From contig CM043970.1 in the NCBI GenBank assembly GCA_014529385.2, positions 67,666,567 through 67,730,566 on the forward strand: 64,000 nucleotides of DNA, read 5' to 3'. The notes beneath the pieces are model-generated. The model was not told where the DNA came from and searched no databases. It saw only the letters and a program-made list of their open reading frames with translations. Below, piece by piece: positions 45,770 through 56,398 of the stretch. The translations under genes were made by a program, and so were the position numbers. Positions within the stretch are counted from its first letter, which is position 1. Every line of letters begins with the position of its first letter. The DNA is from Adiantum capillus-veneris. Lineage: Eukaryota; Streptophyta; Polypodiopsida; Polypodiales; Pteridaceae.

Positions 45770-48241
45770 CTAAGCTATAGGCGGTCTATTTTCCATGATG
45801 CGTTTAAGCATTAGGCAATCCTTTGCTTGATGGCCATACCTACCACACGCGTTACAAGTCCCGTTAAACTTTACTCTGAAAGTAGGGCATTCACTCGTAG
45901 TATGTGGGCCCAAGCAAATTGAGCACCATTGTTGCTCCCTTCTTGGATACATATGAGTGTTTTGTGGAGCACGATTACCCCTAAGGCTTTCTTGGATGGC
46001 CTTGGTGAGATCTGCCAAAGTCATCTCAGATATCGTTTGCTCTTTCACGATTGGCTTTATCTTCATTGGCTCATGCCTTGATGCTTGCGAGCTACTAGAC
46101 TTCGGCTCGGTAGACACTCTTTCTCCTACAATCATTGAATTATCCTCCAATTGGATTGCATTCATGGTGACTGCTTCCCAAGTAGTGATACCTCTAATGA
46201 CTAGGCCATTATAGATACTTTCATGTCGTAGTCCCCTAATGAATCTATCGAGCAATTGGTTGTTGTTCAATCGCTCGTTTGGATTGCATCGAGAATTCAA
46301 ATTCTTTAGGCGACTAATGAAGTCTCTCACGGATTCACCTTCTTCTCGTTGGGCTTTCTGGAGCTGAGAGGCTACACCCCAAAGTACTCCCTCTCGTATG
46401 TATTCTTTTAAGAACAGTCTCCTAAGAGTAGAGTAGATCGTTTTCTCTTCTACTCTTAAGGTTCTATACCAATCTCCAGCCTTTCTGCTTAGGGTCAAAC
46501 TCAAAGCCTTACACTTATGTAGCTCATTGTGCTCTTCCAAGGAATCGCACACATGTTCAAAGACTTCCATATGCTTTCTAGCATCTCCGTCTCCACTGAA
46601 TTTCTGTGTGAGCTTAGCTACTTGAACTGCCTTGCTCCTAGGCTCTCTATCAGGTGCACTACGCATGTTTTCCGCAATAGAGCGACCGATAGTTTGAGCA
46701 AATGCTACCAAATCTCCTATTTGAGCAGGTATAATGGGTGTATGTGCTCCTGGAACCACATGTGAGATGGGAGTTGCCCTTGGACTTGGCATACGCGCGG
46801 CTCTTGGGTCCCATATTTCGTATGGTGGTGTACCAGACGGTGGTCCAAAGTTTACAGGCGTGGCCCTAGGCATAGGGGGTGCCTGATATGGCATGTTATT
46901 ATTAAATGGCATGGCTCCACTTGTATAAGAGCTTGGATAATTCCATTGTGGATTGTAAGCTCTTGGAATAATCGGAGGTGTAGGAGCTACATGAGGCTGA
47001 GGTACGACATGTGCACATGATTGATACATACATGTAGGTATAGTTGGGGGCACTGTGCTACTAGGCATCAGCGCAGTATTAACAAATGAACTCCATGGTG
47101 TATTTCTTGTCATGCTCACCACTGGGATATGCATGGTAGCCGTAGTGTCATTAAGAGAAAGATGAGCTAGATCTGGGAAAGTAAAGCTGTCACTTGTGGG
47201 CTCAGATTGTACTGAGGCCCCTGGCGAAACAACATATGGAGGATCAATGGGGCTCACTGAGGGAGTCTCCATTTGTGATAGGGTTGGTTGGTTGGCCTTT
47301 CCCGTATCCAAGAATCTAATTAGGCCTGTTGAAGGCATGTTGATCCCTGTGTTCTGTCTTTCTAACTCAACAATCCTATGGAGGACATCACAGACTTTCT
47401 GTTGTTGCTCATCTATGCTAGTAGCACCCGATGTGGATTGTAGAACATCTAACCAACCCACATGATAGGTGTGTCCTGTGTACCGATCAGTTAAAGCTTC
47501 TACTTGTAGGTCATACTCCCAATTTTCGTTTAGGAATATCCTATCTAGGCCTGGCGTGCTGGAGGTTTCCCTCGAAGTGGAAGCATTATTGCTCCCCATC
47601 GCTTGCCCCTCCGTGACTGCTACCTTGGGAGCACTTGGTTGCTCGACTGGCATGATTGTTGTCATAGGAGCCTTTGCTTTCAGGGCTCGACTTTGTTCTA
47701 GCCTTCGTAGGTTCTCAATTTCCCTCTCCCTTGTTGCTTGCATATAGCGTTCGATCTCTTGTACTTCGGCAAGACTCCTACCATCGGGTAGTAAAACCTC
47801 AGAGGGAGATAGTCCTAAAGGATCAGGAGGTGCAGTGGATGGAACATTCACATGCACACTCTCAAGAAGCATAGGGTCTATTTTAGGCATGAATGATGAA
47901 TTTACTTCCCCACTCCCTTCATTTATTTCATTAACCGCATGTTCAGAGCGAGTAGCTCTACTAAGGGTATCTTTTAAGGGGCTAAACACGCTGGACCCGG
48001 GCCGTGGGCCCATGGCATGCATGTCTTGACTTGAACTATCAGGGTTTGGTGTAGGATACCCCTCCATGACTTCGTAGTCAGAGGAAGAATCACTGGACGC
48101 GATATGAGGATCTTGGGTCGTGCTACCTTGAGTCCAGGTCGAAGGTCCAAAACCTAGGGTGGAGGAATAATGGGTGCCCGCGTAAATGGAGGCACCACCA
48201 ATATGCTCGTGCTCTAACACTCGTCCAGAGCGTAGGTTCAT
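45770..48241 (-). pseudogene. Gag of element B, 824 codons up to a premature stop
   Basis: The likely start is the ATG at 48239-48241 (MNLRSGRVLEHEH), because element A aligns from this point and NLRSG is a common gypsy Gag start; the open frame extends 17 codons further up without an ATG. A long Pro/Ser/Thr-rich N-terminal half is followed by the Retrotrans_gag core (GDWYRTLRVEEKTIYSTLRR, FISRLKNLNSRCNPNE, FIRGLRHESIYNGLVI) and knuckles 1 and 2, CSICLGPHTTSEC and CNACGRYGHQAKDC. The premature TAG lies two residues behind MENRPPI. Gag of more than 800 residues is large for gypsy elements. Confidence 0.8.
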
Positions 48242-49287
48242 ATGACTTGGATCCCCTAGAAGTGTCAGTGAGTGCCCGTGAAGGCTGCTCACCTAGTATT
48301 TTTGGGTGTTTTGCAACCCAAGTCTTTTCTTTTAAAAAATTTTTATTTTTTGATTTTTTGGTCCTTTTTTTCTGACCCAGCTATAGAATAGAACGTATGA
48401 TAGCTCAAAACGAGCGTCTCGGTCAGAGGGACGTGCCGTGATTTACAGCCCTCCGTTTGGTCACTTTATGCCCTTGGAATCCCTAAAACCGTCAATTTCT
48501 AGTAGAGAACTAGGCCCAAATTAGAAAGTCTAAGGGTGCAAGTGGGAAGAGAAGGGAGGAGAGTGGAGGACTTGCCCCACATCCTCTCATTCCCTCTTGA
48601 GGGGGTAGGGTATATATATAAGAGTGAGTTTAGTATATATCATAAGACTGAGGATTAAGGCTTGGGCTTGGGCTTGGGCTTGGGCTTAGGGAAATGATCC
48701 CGATCAGAATTTTAGTGTGGCCCCCCAGTCACTCACCCTCACTCACGCTTAAATATTTTCGGTTTTTTTTTTTTTTTTTTTTTTTTAAGGCGACGACCAC
48801 GCGCGGTTTCTTGGCCACACACACTGTCAACACCTACCTAACCTCTCTGTCAACAGCTCACTGACAGCACTACCTTATCTACTTACTAACAGTGCTGCTA
48901 ACCACTAACTAATCTACTAACTAATTTGTTAACTGCTTACTGACAGTGAGCTAACTGTCCACCTACTTCCTCTCTCACTACCTTACTGTGCAAAGACTGT
49001 GTGCAGGCAAACCTTGACAAGAAACTGTGTACAGACTGTGTGCAAACAGAAATTGCTAACTACCTTCCTACTTATTCATTCACTGCAAACAAGCTAACGA
49101 CTACTAATTGTGCAAAGACTGTGTGCAAACAGAAAACACAACATTATGCAGAAATCACAGAACTTGCAGACAATATAGAAATTAACAACTTGCAGAAAAA
49201 CAACTCATTCCTCTTCCTCTTCTTTCCTACTACAAACAACTCATAGGAGAAGCACAAAGTGCCTCTTGGGCTTAGTGCAGGGCGATT
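48242..49287 (-). other. Leader of element B
   Basis: About 1 kb. Features: a (TTGGGC)n-like run at 48660-48690; a T run of about 23 at 48764-48786; and, at 48990-49140, three copies of a GACTGTGTGCA phrase, two of them GACTGTGTGCAAACAGAAA. The block 48400-48480 is homologous to the leader of element A. The repeated phrase could belong to the packaging or dimerisation region. Confidence 0.55.
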
Positions 49288-49304
49288 CCCCGGCAGCGGC
49301 GCCA
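49287..49304 (-). other. Primer-binding site of element B, tRNA-Asp type
   Basis: TGGCGCCGCTGCCGGGGA on the minus strand, four bases from the LTR. It differs by one base from the complement of the plant tRNA-Asp 3' end as I remember it (TGGCGCCGTTGCCGGGGA). Confidence 0.85.
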
Positions 49305-49308
49305 AAAA

Positions 49309-49543
49309 TGCGCGCTCCTTGCCGCACTGTCGAAGCAAGGGCCTTGCCTAACACTGTGTGCGAGCCATAGACGGCCCCAAGCACACAACTAGCTTAACTA
49401 GTAAGCTCAAAAGAGGGCAATGGTGTGTCACTCACCGCTCTATGCTCCTGCCGTGGAGGATTCCTTGCCGCAAAGAAGAAGGAGACGCCGCTACGTCGCG
49501 CTCATCCGCTTCACCGCCGTCGTGCCGCCGCAATGCTCGATCG

Positions 49544-49595
<52 letters not shown>

Positions 49596-49913
49596 CACAC
49601 ACACACACACGAGGAGGTGAAGAAGAAGAAGATGGAGATGGAGATGGAGCAAGAGCACTCTTCTATTGCACAAATGAGAGAATGAGTGAATTTTAGGTTT
49701 AGTTGGCTTTTATATGAGCTCACCCCATTCACACTTGGGCGCCCATGCTTAGCCAACTAATCCCTTGAATGTCCCGGTTAGAGTGCGCCTCTCATCGGCA
49801 ATCACTCTTACCCTTTTCCTATTCGTCCGACAAGCCCGGTACCTGACTCTACCAAATACATAATACACGTCCGTCGTAGGTGATGGGGTGTCCGTGAGCC
49901 GTGAGGGTTAACA
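49309..49913 (-). repeat. 5' LTR of element B
   Basis: 605 bp, on the plus strand TGCGCGC...GGGTTAACA; about nine substitutions from the 3' LTR. Microsatellite (CT)n/(AC)n at 49544-49611. A TATAAAA-type box lies on the minus strand around 49710. Confidence 0.95.
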
Positions 49914-49918
49914 TTATT

Positions 49919-50660
49919 CCTCTTGGAAAGAACATCTATCATGCTTACGAAAAGTGTTTGAGAAGTGTAGATTGTATCGCATCTCCTTAAACCCTTTCAA
50001 ATGCCAATTTTGGGTTAAACATGGAGTCATTTTAGGGCATATAGTGTCCAAAAATGGGATTTCCACAGATGAGAGCAAAATTAAAGCCATTGCTGAATTG
50101 GCACCACCTACAAACTATAAAGGAGTTCAAAGGTTCATGGGCCATGTTGGTTATTACCGACGGTTTATTTTAAACTTTGTCGAGATAGCTCGTCCTTTGT
50201 ACAAGCTTCTTATTGAGTTCCAATGGACTGCGGAGTGTGACCATGCTTATGAGTCATTGAAAAAGACCTTTCGGAATGTAATTTTTCATGTGTATATTGA
50301 TGCATCAAACTTTGCTTTTGGGTGTGTTCTAGCTCAACCAGGAGAACAATAACTAGACTATCCCATTAGCTTTGCAAGTCGTCAATTGAATGATGCCGAG
50401 AGAAACTACACCACTACAGAGCGAGAAGGTTTAGGTATGATTTACGCAGTGAAGAAATTTCGCTACTACCTTCTGGCCAACAAGTTTGTGTTCTATGTTG
50501 ATCATCAAGCCTTGTTGTATCTAGTAAATAAACCTCGTTCCAGGGGAAGAATTACACGATGATTTTTAATTCTCCTTGAGTTTGATTTTACTGTTGTGGT
50601 GAGACCTGGTAAAAGACATGTCATGGCGGATCATTTGTCTCTCATACCCAATGGTGAAGC
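49919..50660 (+). pseudogene. Element A: RT C-terminal part and RNase H, after the insertion
   Basis: The RT frame resumes at the codon following the catalytic box and continues through CQFWVKHGVILGHIVSKNG and FMGHVGYYRRFILNF to RNase H (YIDASNFAFGCVLAQ, FYVDHQALLYL, HVMADHLSLI). A TAA at 50350-50352 and stops around 50563 break it. The perfect continuity across element B shows that B inserted after A had settled. Confidence 0.88.
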
Positions 50661-51970
50661 CCCTACTGGAGTCGATGATGAGTTGCCCGATACTTCTCTA
50701 TTCCTAGTCGAAACCATACCTGAATGGAGTGAGAAGATTGTGAACTTTTTAGTTAATGGTTTTTCAGCCAAAGAGCTTCGTAAAGACATAGCTCGAAAAC
50801 TGTTAAAAGAATGTGAACCTTACTCTCTCATTGTAGGAACTCTCTACAGGCTAGGGAAGGATGATATTCTTAGACGTTTTGCCCGTGAGGATGAGTATTT
50901 ATACATACTGCAAGAAGCCCACATGGGTATAGCTGAAGGATATTTCTCAGGGGAACTAACAGCTAGAAAGGTGTTGCAATCAGGTTATTGATGGCCAACC
51001 TTATTTAAGGATGCATCACTTTTTGCAAAAGGATGTGATGAATGCCAACGTTACAAGATCACACAACGAAAGGATGGGATGCCCTTACACCCTGTTAAAG
51101 TGACTCAACCATTTGGAAAAATGGGGTTTGGACTTTGTAGGCCCAATTAGTCTGGCAACTCGTAGCACTCAATCTCGATATATTATCGTTGCCACTGACT
51201 ATGTGACAAAGTGGACGGAAGCCACGGTGACACGTAAGGCCGATGCAAGGTCAACTGCCAAGTTTCTCTTTGAGAACATTATTACAAGATTTGGTTGTCC
51301 CTTTGAGATTGTGAGTGACAATGGTACTCATTTTATAAATGGAGTAATAAAAGAACTCACTACCAAATTTATGATAGCTCACCATAAGTCCACACCTTAT
51401 TATCCACAAGCAAATGGCCAAGCTGAGAGCACCAATAAGACCTTAATCTCTATCTTAACCAAAATGGTGGAAGCTCATCGCACAGATTGGGATTTAAAGC
51501 TTACATCAGCTCTATGTTCTTATCGTACTGCGTACAAAGCTGCCATTAACTGCACACCATTCAAGATGGTGTGTGGCCAAGAAGCGGTTATGCCATGGGA
51601 GTTTGTCATTCCTAGTCTTCGAGTAGCTTCTCAAGAAGGTTGGGATGGTAACCACTTAGTTGAGCGATTATATATCCTTGAAAGGCTAGATGAAGAGAGG
51701 CAATTAGCTGTGCAAAATGCACTTGTGGAGAAAGATAGGAGGAAGAAATGGTTTGATCGTCATCTAAAGAACAAAGATATCAATGTTGGTGATAAAGTCC
51801 TTATGTATGGAGTGCATAACGAAAAGAAAAACTTGAAATATGCGGGAAAAGGAACATATAGAGTATGTGAGATCACCCCACAAGGAACCATTCGTGTGGA
51901 GACTCTTGATGGAGTTGAAACCATTGGATTCCTCAATGGGAGCAAATTTAAAAGATACTATGATCCTTTA
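50661..51970 (+). pseudogene. Integrase of element A
   Basis: The HHCC domain (EAHMGIAEGYFSG...CDECQR) has Tyr in place of the second His that element B keeps. The core follows with D in GLDFVGPI, D in VSDNGTHF and E in NGQAESTNK. The C-terminal domain is intact to GFLNGSKFKRYYD. From 51113 the frame is open for 412 codons and runs without a break through the charged linker into the second protease-like domain, so in this copy integrase and protease 2 are visibly one polypeptide. Frame changes lie around 51050-51115. Confidence 0.88.
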
Positions 51971-52495
51971 AGCCAAGAGGAGCTACGTGCCATCTATACA
52001 AAAAAAGCAGCCAAGGCACAAACAGAATTGAAGAAGATACAAGCTCAAGCGGAGGCTAAGGAGCGACAAAAACGCATAAGACGAAAACGAGAGGCTAACC
52101 TTGGAGTCACACATGCATTCCACGTTGAAATCGACGAGGATTGGTTGGACTCTGACACACCTCTACGATACCCTATTGAGCTAAACAGCACCTATGGAAA
52201 AGTGCTATATAACGCCTTATTGGACACGGGTGCTAAATATAATCTTCTATCATATGGGGTGTGGTGTCAGTTAGGGAAGCCACCTCTATCTGAGAGCATT
52301 ATCCAAGTCAAGGGTGTCAACAAGAAACAAACTTTGGTTTTTGAAATCTGACACACTTCTGTCAGTTATGACAATGGGGTTGTAGCTCAAGACTTTTTGG
52401 TCATGCCTGTTGGAGCTATGGAGGGTAATATAAACCTAGGACGCATGTGGATGATAGCGACCAAATGCACTATTGATTGGGGGATAGGGGGTGTC
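51971..52495 (+). pseudogene. Protease-like domain 2 of element A, fused behind integrase
   Basis: Directly continues the integrase frame through a Lys/Glu/Gln/Ala helix (KKAAKAQTELKKIQAQAEAK). Then come NALLDTGAKYNLLSYGVW (D-T-G-A at 52223-52234) and, 71 residues on, NLGRMWMIATKCTIDW (from 52433). The only break between the two motifs is a TGA at 52349-52351. The canonical D-T-G is kept here, whereas domain 1 of the same element has lost its Asp. In this place a protease could process the C-terminal tail or replace domain 1; that is inference. Confidence 0.78.
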
Positions 52496-53333
52496 ACAAC
52501 ACAGAAACCAACTGTTAGCCCTGCCACTCAATCCATAGTCCCTGAGATATTGCCTCTTAAGGAAATAAAACCCAAAACATTGCATGTCCAAGAGGTTGAG
52601 CCATATGTCCCCATAGCCCCAACTCCCTAGAGCTTCAACTGATGTAGTTGAAATAAAGCTTGAGACACACAAGACCCATCACAATATAACAAAGAAAACA
52701 TACAAGTGGGTCCCTAAAGCTTCTTTAGCAACCATAGCCAGTGCTAAAAGACAGGATCTTGGTAAGAGACGTCCCATTCGCCCCAAGAAATGTAAAGAAA
52801 CGTTGCGTTGGATTCCTAAAAAACTATTGGAAGCCCAAGGCTACTATGAAGGAAATGATCAAATCTGGGTGTCAAAATGTAAATTGCGCTCTTACTTGTC
52901 ACCGGGCCCATGTGAGCTCAATCCTGTGGCTCCAAAACAAATTGAAGATCGTGGAAAGGAAAAAATCACGGAATGCTACACACCTGCTCCAGAGCTAGTT
53001 TGGGTACCAAAGAAAGAACGATTTGTTCCACCTAGCTCAGGAACAGGGAAATCAAATGAAGCTTCTTGCTCTTCATGTAGTTCCTATACGGAAATAAAAG
53101 CTTCGACACAACCTCCACCTACCATTGTACATATCCATACAAGCAAGAAAGAGTTTGCACCTCCCGTTGTAAGTTCACCACCTACAACAATGTTGTAAAT
53201 AAAATCATGGGAGAGTACCTTACCACCCTTGCAACTAGATGAAACGCATAGGGCGGTCGAAAACTATTGGTTAAAGCCTTCACCTATAACAACTTGGAAC
53301 AACTGGTTTCAAAGGGTGACGACATCATTTCAA
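52496..53333 (+). pseudogene. Pol C-terminal tail of element A
   Basis: Homologous to 38650-39501 of element B: WVPKASLA-like and WIPKKLLEAQGYYEGND blocks, YTPAPELVWVPKKERFVPPS, and NNWFQRVTTSFQTV before the shared TGA. Broken by a stop at 52628-52630, frame changes near 52630 and 52800 and a TAA at 53196-53198. Confidence 0.6.
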
Positions 53334-53350
53334 ACGGTATGATCTACCCA

Positions 53351-53363
53351 AAGAAGGGGGGAG
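53351..53363 (+). other. Internal polypurine tract behind pol (element A)
   Basis: AAGAAGGGGGGAG followed by TGTTTG, directly behind the pol stop; the same as in element B. Confidence 0.6.
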
Positions 53364-53442
53364 TGTTTGCTAACAGTCATCATTCACTCACTCCCCTCTC
53401 AACCTTCTTCCCTGACCTCTTAATCTCCAATCTTAGGGAAAG

Positions 53443-53455
53443 TATATATATAAAG
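53443..53455 (+). promoter_or_regulatory. Internal TATA box upstream of the accessory ORF (element A)
   Basis: TATATATATAAAG, about 135 bases before the accessory ATG, preceded by the purine tract; conserved in element B. Confidence 0.55.
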
Positions 53456-53588
53456 CCTTATACTCACAAAAACAAGATAAAAAAGTAAAAGAGCAAGAGC
53501 CATAACACAAAATCATAAAAACGCATTATGCACAAGAACACGACCCTTGTAATATTTGCACTCTCATCATCTATTTGCATGTAGAGAT

Positions 53589-54011
53589 ATGGCTAGTGCG
53601 CTAGAGTCATCCACTCCTGCCTTGGGTGAAAGGTACCCTCGTTACTTTTCATAAATGTTCCATATGGTCTTTCCGATGCTTGCATGTGAATGGGATTTGG
53701 TAGGTACGCTAGCATGTGAGAGGAATTTCGAGGAGTTAGAATGGCTGATACGTCTCTTGACCACGACTAACCCATACTTAGTAGAGAGCATTTCTCCCAT
53801 TGCACAAGCCTACCCTTTTGACCAAGATGACTATAGGTGTCTAGTGACCTTCTTAGTAAACATGGGTACCTATGATGAAGAAGAAGATTTACATGACTAC
53901 ACGGATGGCACATATGGTCTCATGGATGATGACTTTGTTTATTTCGACGACGAGGATAGGGGTTTAGCCTTAGGGTTTCCCCCCAATCTCTACAATATCC
54001 TATTCCCTTGA
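53589..54011 (+). pseudogene. Accessory ORF of element A, one premature stop
   Basis: ATG at 53589; starts MASALESSTPALGERYPRYFS and then meets a TAA at 53652-53654 where element B has a Gln codon. Behind it the frame stays open to the same end, FPPNLYNILFP. Over 140 codons there are only about a dozen amino-acid differences from element B and no indel, whereas non-coding parts of the two elements differ more. This supports protein-level constraint in the family. Function unknown. Confidence 0.72.
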
Positions 54012-55378
54012 CTCTCTAGGGGGAGTGCAAATAATTAGGTTAGGGTTCCTTATGTTTTTCTTTTTGTGTTCAATAAGTGTTGGTACCTTTTCCCACTGAT
54101 ATGCCTCCTAGAGGTATTCTTTGTGTTTCCTAGTGTGTACAGGAACGTGTTGCTGTGGTTAGAATTTGGACCTTCATGGGATCTTTCTCTCGTTCACACT
54201 TCAAATCAAGCGCGACCATCAACACAAACAGGTGTTTCTTGTCCGCTAGCATTGCCCCTTATCTTTTTTGCATCCATGTTTGTCTGCTTTGATTGTGATT
54301 GGTAGCATAATATTCAATGCCTTTGTTTAGTATCAAACATTAAATTCAATGTAGTTTTTGTCAGAAACACTTGTCTAGGTTTAAAAATCAAGCAGTCCGA
54401 CTAAGCTAGTTTGACCAAGCTAAGCGTTAGAGATCTTCTCTTAATACCATGGGGAATGTCTTCCTAATAATTAATGGTTACTTAGGTTCTTAATCTGATT
54501 TATGCAACATTGTGTGAAATGTACTAGGGCTTTCTAGTGGGCTTAGTCCCTATTGACCTTTAGCTTAAGTATTATAAAGGGAGTTTACTAGAGTGATGAG
54601 CCTGGGGAGGTGTAACAGTGATATATATATATGACCCCCCAAAGTTACAATATTAAAATGTTGAAAATGAACAAACAAAAAATCAAAGTGCCACAATGTA
54701 AAATCTTAAGCTGGAAGAGAAATCTCAACTTGATTTGGTACTTCACTCACATGTATCGCCTATGGTACTAGAGCCCTAGAGGTTCCCAGTGTGGGCGCTT
54801 TTCCTTGAAAAGCAAAAAACCCAAGGCATACAAAATAAGCACGCACATCAAAATTGAATCACTATGAAAAGACTTTGGGGGGTCAAAGAAAAGATAATCA
54901 GTCAGGCGATGATTTCATGAGAAATTCCTTTTATCGTAGCTTAACTACAAGGTCTTCTAGGTATAGCCTCTACTCAGCCCTCGAACATGAAATACTTGGC
55001 TCTCGCGATTAAACAACTTAATTGACCAAAGAAAATTAAGAAGCTTACCCATGGTATTAATAGTTGATCTTTAGTGCCTTTCGACTGTTAAATTAGCGAC
55101 CCCGGACTTGTTTAATTTTTATCTTTACAACTGTTTATGTGTTTGATTATATTGCAATTTAATGTTTATTGCCGACAAATGGTTTAAAATTTTGTTACCA
55201 ATCAAATTGTTTGCCTACAACTGCATATGCTTTTTAATTGCTTATGAGAATGCAATTACTGTGCCAATATTGTTTGATTTTGCAGTGACTGAAGAAGGCT
55301 AAGGACATTCATCTCAAATGCTCTTCCACCTCGACGAACGAGCTTCAACTCAATAGCTTCCGAGGACGGAATCTACAT
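54012..55378 (+). other. 3' untranslated region of element A
   Basis: Homologous to the corresponding part of element B. Contains a short (TA)n run near 54620 and, towards the end, the acceptor-like TTTGATTTTGCAG (about 55273-55286). No long frame. Confidence 0.6.
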
Positions 55379-55390
55379 CAGGAAGGGGGG
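55379..55390 (+). other. Polypurine tract of element A
   Basis: CAGGAAGGGGGG directly before the 3' LTR (CA spacer). Confidence 0.85.
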
Positions 55391-55392
55391 CA

Positions 55393-55684
55393 TGTTAACC
55401 CTCATAGCTCACGGACACCCTATCACCTACGATGGACGTTGTATTATTTACTTGGTAGAGTCAGGTACCAGGCTTGTCGGTCCAATAGGAAAAGGGTAAG
55501 AGGGATCGCCAATGAGAGGCGCACTCTAACTGGAACATTCAAGGGATTAGTTGGCTAAGCATGGGCACCCAAGTGTGAATGGGGCGAGCTCATATAAAAG
55601 TCAACTAAACCTAAAATTCACTTATTCTCTTATGCAATTGAAGAGTGCTCTTGCTCCATCTCCATCTTCTTCTTCTTCATCTCC

Positions 55685-55749
<65 letters not shown>

Positions 55750-56008
55750 AGAGAGAGAGAGAGAGAGTGTGCGATCGAGTATTGCGGCGGCACGACAGCG
55801 GCAAGGCGGTTGAGTGCGGCGTAGCGGCGTCTCCCTCTTCTTCGCAGCGAGGAATCCTCCACGACGGGAAGCATAGAGCGGTGAGTGACGCACCAACGCC
55901 ATCTTTGAGCTTACTAGTTTAGGCTTGTTGTGTGCTTGAAGCCATTTGTGGCTCGCACACAGTGTATCGGCAAGTTCCTTGCATTGACCCGTGCGACATA
56001 CGTGCACA
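55393..56008 (+). repeat. 3' LTR of element A
   Basis: 616 bp, TGTTAACC...CACA, TATA box at 55593-55599, compound (GT)n/(GA)n tract at 55686-55768. Followed by the right target-site duplication GTCCT (56009-56013). Confidence 0.93.
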
Positions 56009-56013
56009 GTCCT

Positions 56014-56134
56014 CACTTTTGTGAAGCTATCTCCTTATCCCCCCTCCCCCCATAATTGCAAAACAAACTTGAAAATAGACAAATTGTAAATGAACAATGT
56101 TCAAGCAACACGGTTGTCACTTTTGTGAAGCTAT
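56014..56134 (+). repeat. Tandem duplication: rest of copy 1 and left part of copy 2
   Basis: 56014-56099 (CACTTTTGTGAAGCTATC...ATGAACAATG) completes the copy that element A split. From about 56097 the second copy starts, ATGTTCAAGCAACACGGTTGT, then CACTTTTGTGAAGCTAT, and is itself cut by the CACTA element. Its right part follows at 61513-61589. The unit is about 125-130 bp. Confidence 0.85.
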
Positions 56135-56165
56135 CACTACAAGAGGTTGTGTGCTCTTGTGACGT

Positions 56166-56390
56166 TGTTAGCGACGGAAAAACATTGGGTTTTTATAACC
56201 CCCGGCGTCGCTAAAACCGTCGCTAATAGCGTCGCTACGAGAGCGTCGCTATAACCGTCGCTATAGGCGTCGCTATATAGAGACGCTCATAGCGACGCTC
56301 ATAGCGACGGGTATAGCGACGATTACACTGCAGACTATAGCGACGCTACAGAGCCATAAATAGCGACGGTTATAGCGACGCCCGAGAGAA
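56166..56390. repeat. Subterminal repeat block, left end of CACTA
   Basis: At least a dozen CGTCGCTA or TAGCGACG octamers, direct and inverted. In En/Spm such motifs bind TnpA to bring the ends together. Confidence 0.85.
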
Positions 56391-56398
56391 TTTTTTTT

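Larger units (their letters stand above)
35999..49913 (-). mobile_element. Element B: complete Ty3/gypsy retrotransposon, minus strand, nested in element A
   Basis: 13,915 bp, with LTRs at 35999-36607 (3') and 49309-49913 (5'). The target-site duplication is a perfect TTATT (35994-35998 and 49914-49918). It is the same family as element A in inverted orientation. Read on the minus strand: LTR, tRNA-Asp-type primer site, leader, gag, protease 1, RT, RNase H, integrase, protease-like domain 2, tail, internal polypurine tract, TATA box, accessory ORF, 3' untranslated region, polypurine tract, LTR. The LTRs differ at about nine positions outside the microsatellite by eye, so it is fairly young. 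Gag-pol is one long frame with at least six stops and two frameshifts, so this copy cannot move by itself. Confidence 0.95.
28663..56008 (+). mobile_element. Element A: Ty3/gypsy retrotransposon, plus strand, interrupted by element B
   Basis: LTRs at 28663-29294 and 55393-56008, both TGTTAACC...CACA. The TSD is GTCGT on the left and GTCCT on the right. Without the 13.9-kb insertion of element B and one TSD copy the element is about 13.4 kb. Order: LTR, tRNA-Asp-type primer site, leader, gag with four zinc knuckles, protease 1, RT (split by element B after 35998 and resumed at 49919), RNase H, integrase, protease-like domain 2, tail, internal polypurine tract, TATA box, accessory ORF, polypurine tract, LTR. 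The frames are broken by many stops and shifts. The LTRs differ by roughly 25-30 substitutions by eye, more than those of element B, as expected if A is the older insertion. Confidence 0.93.
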
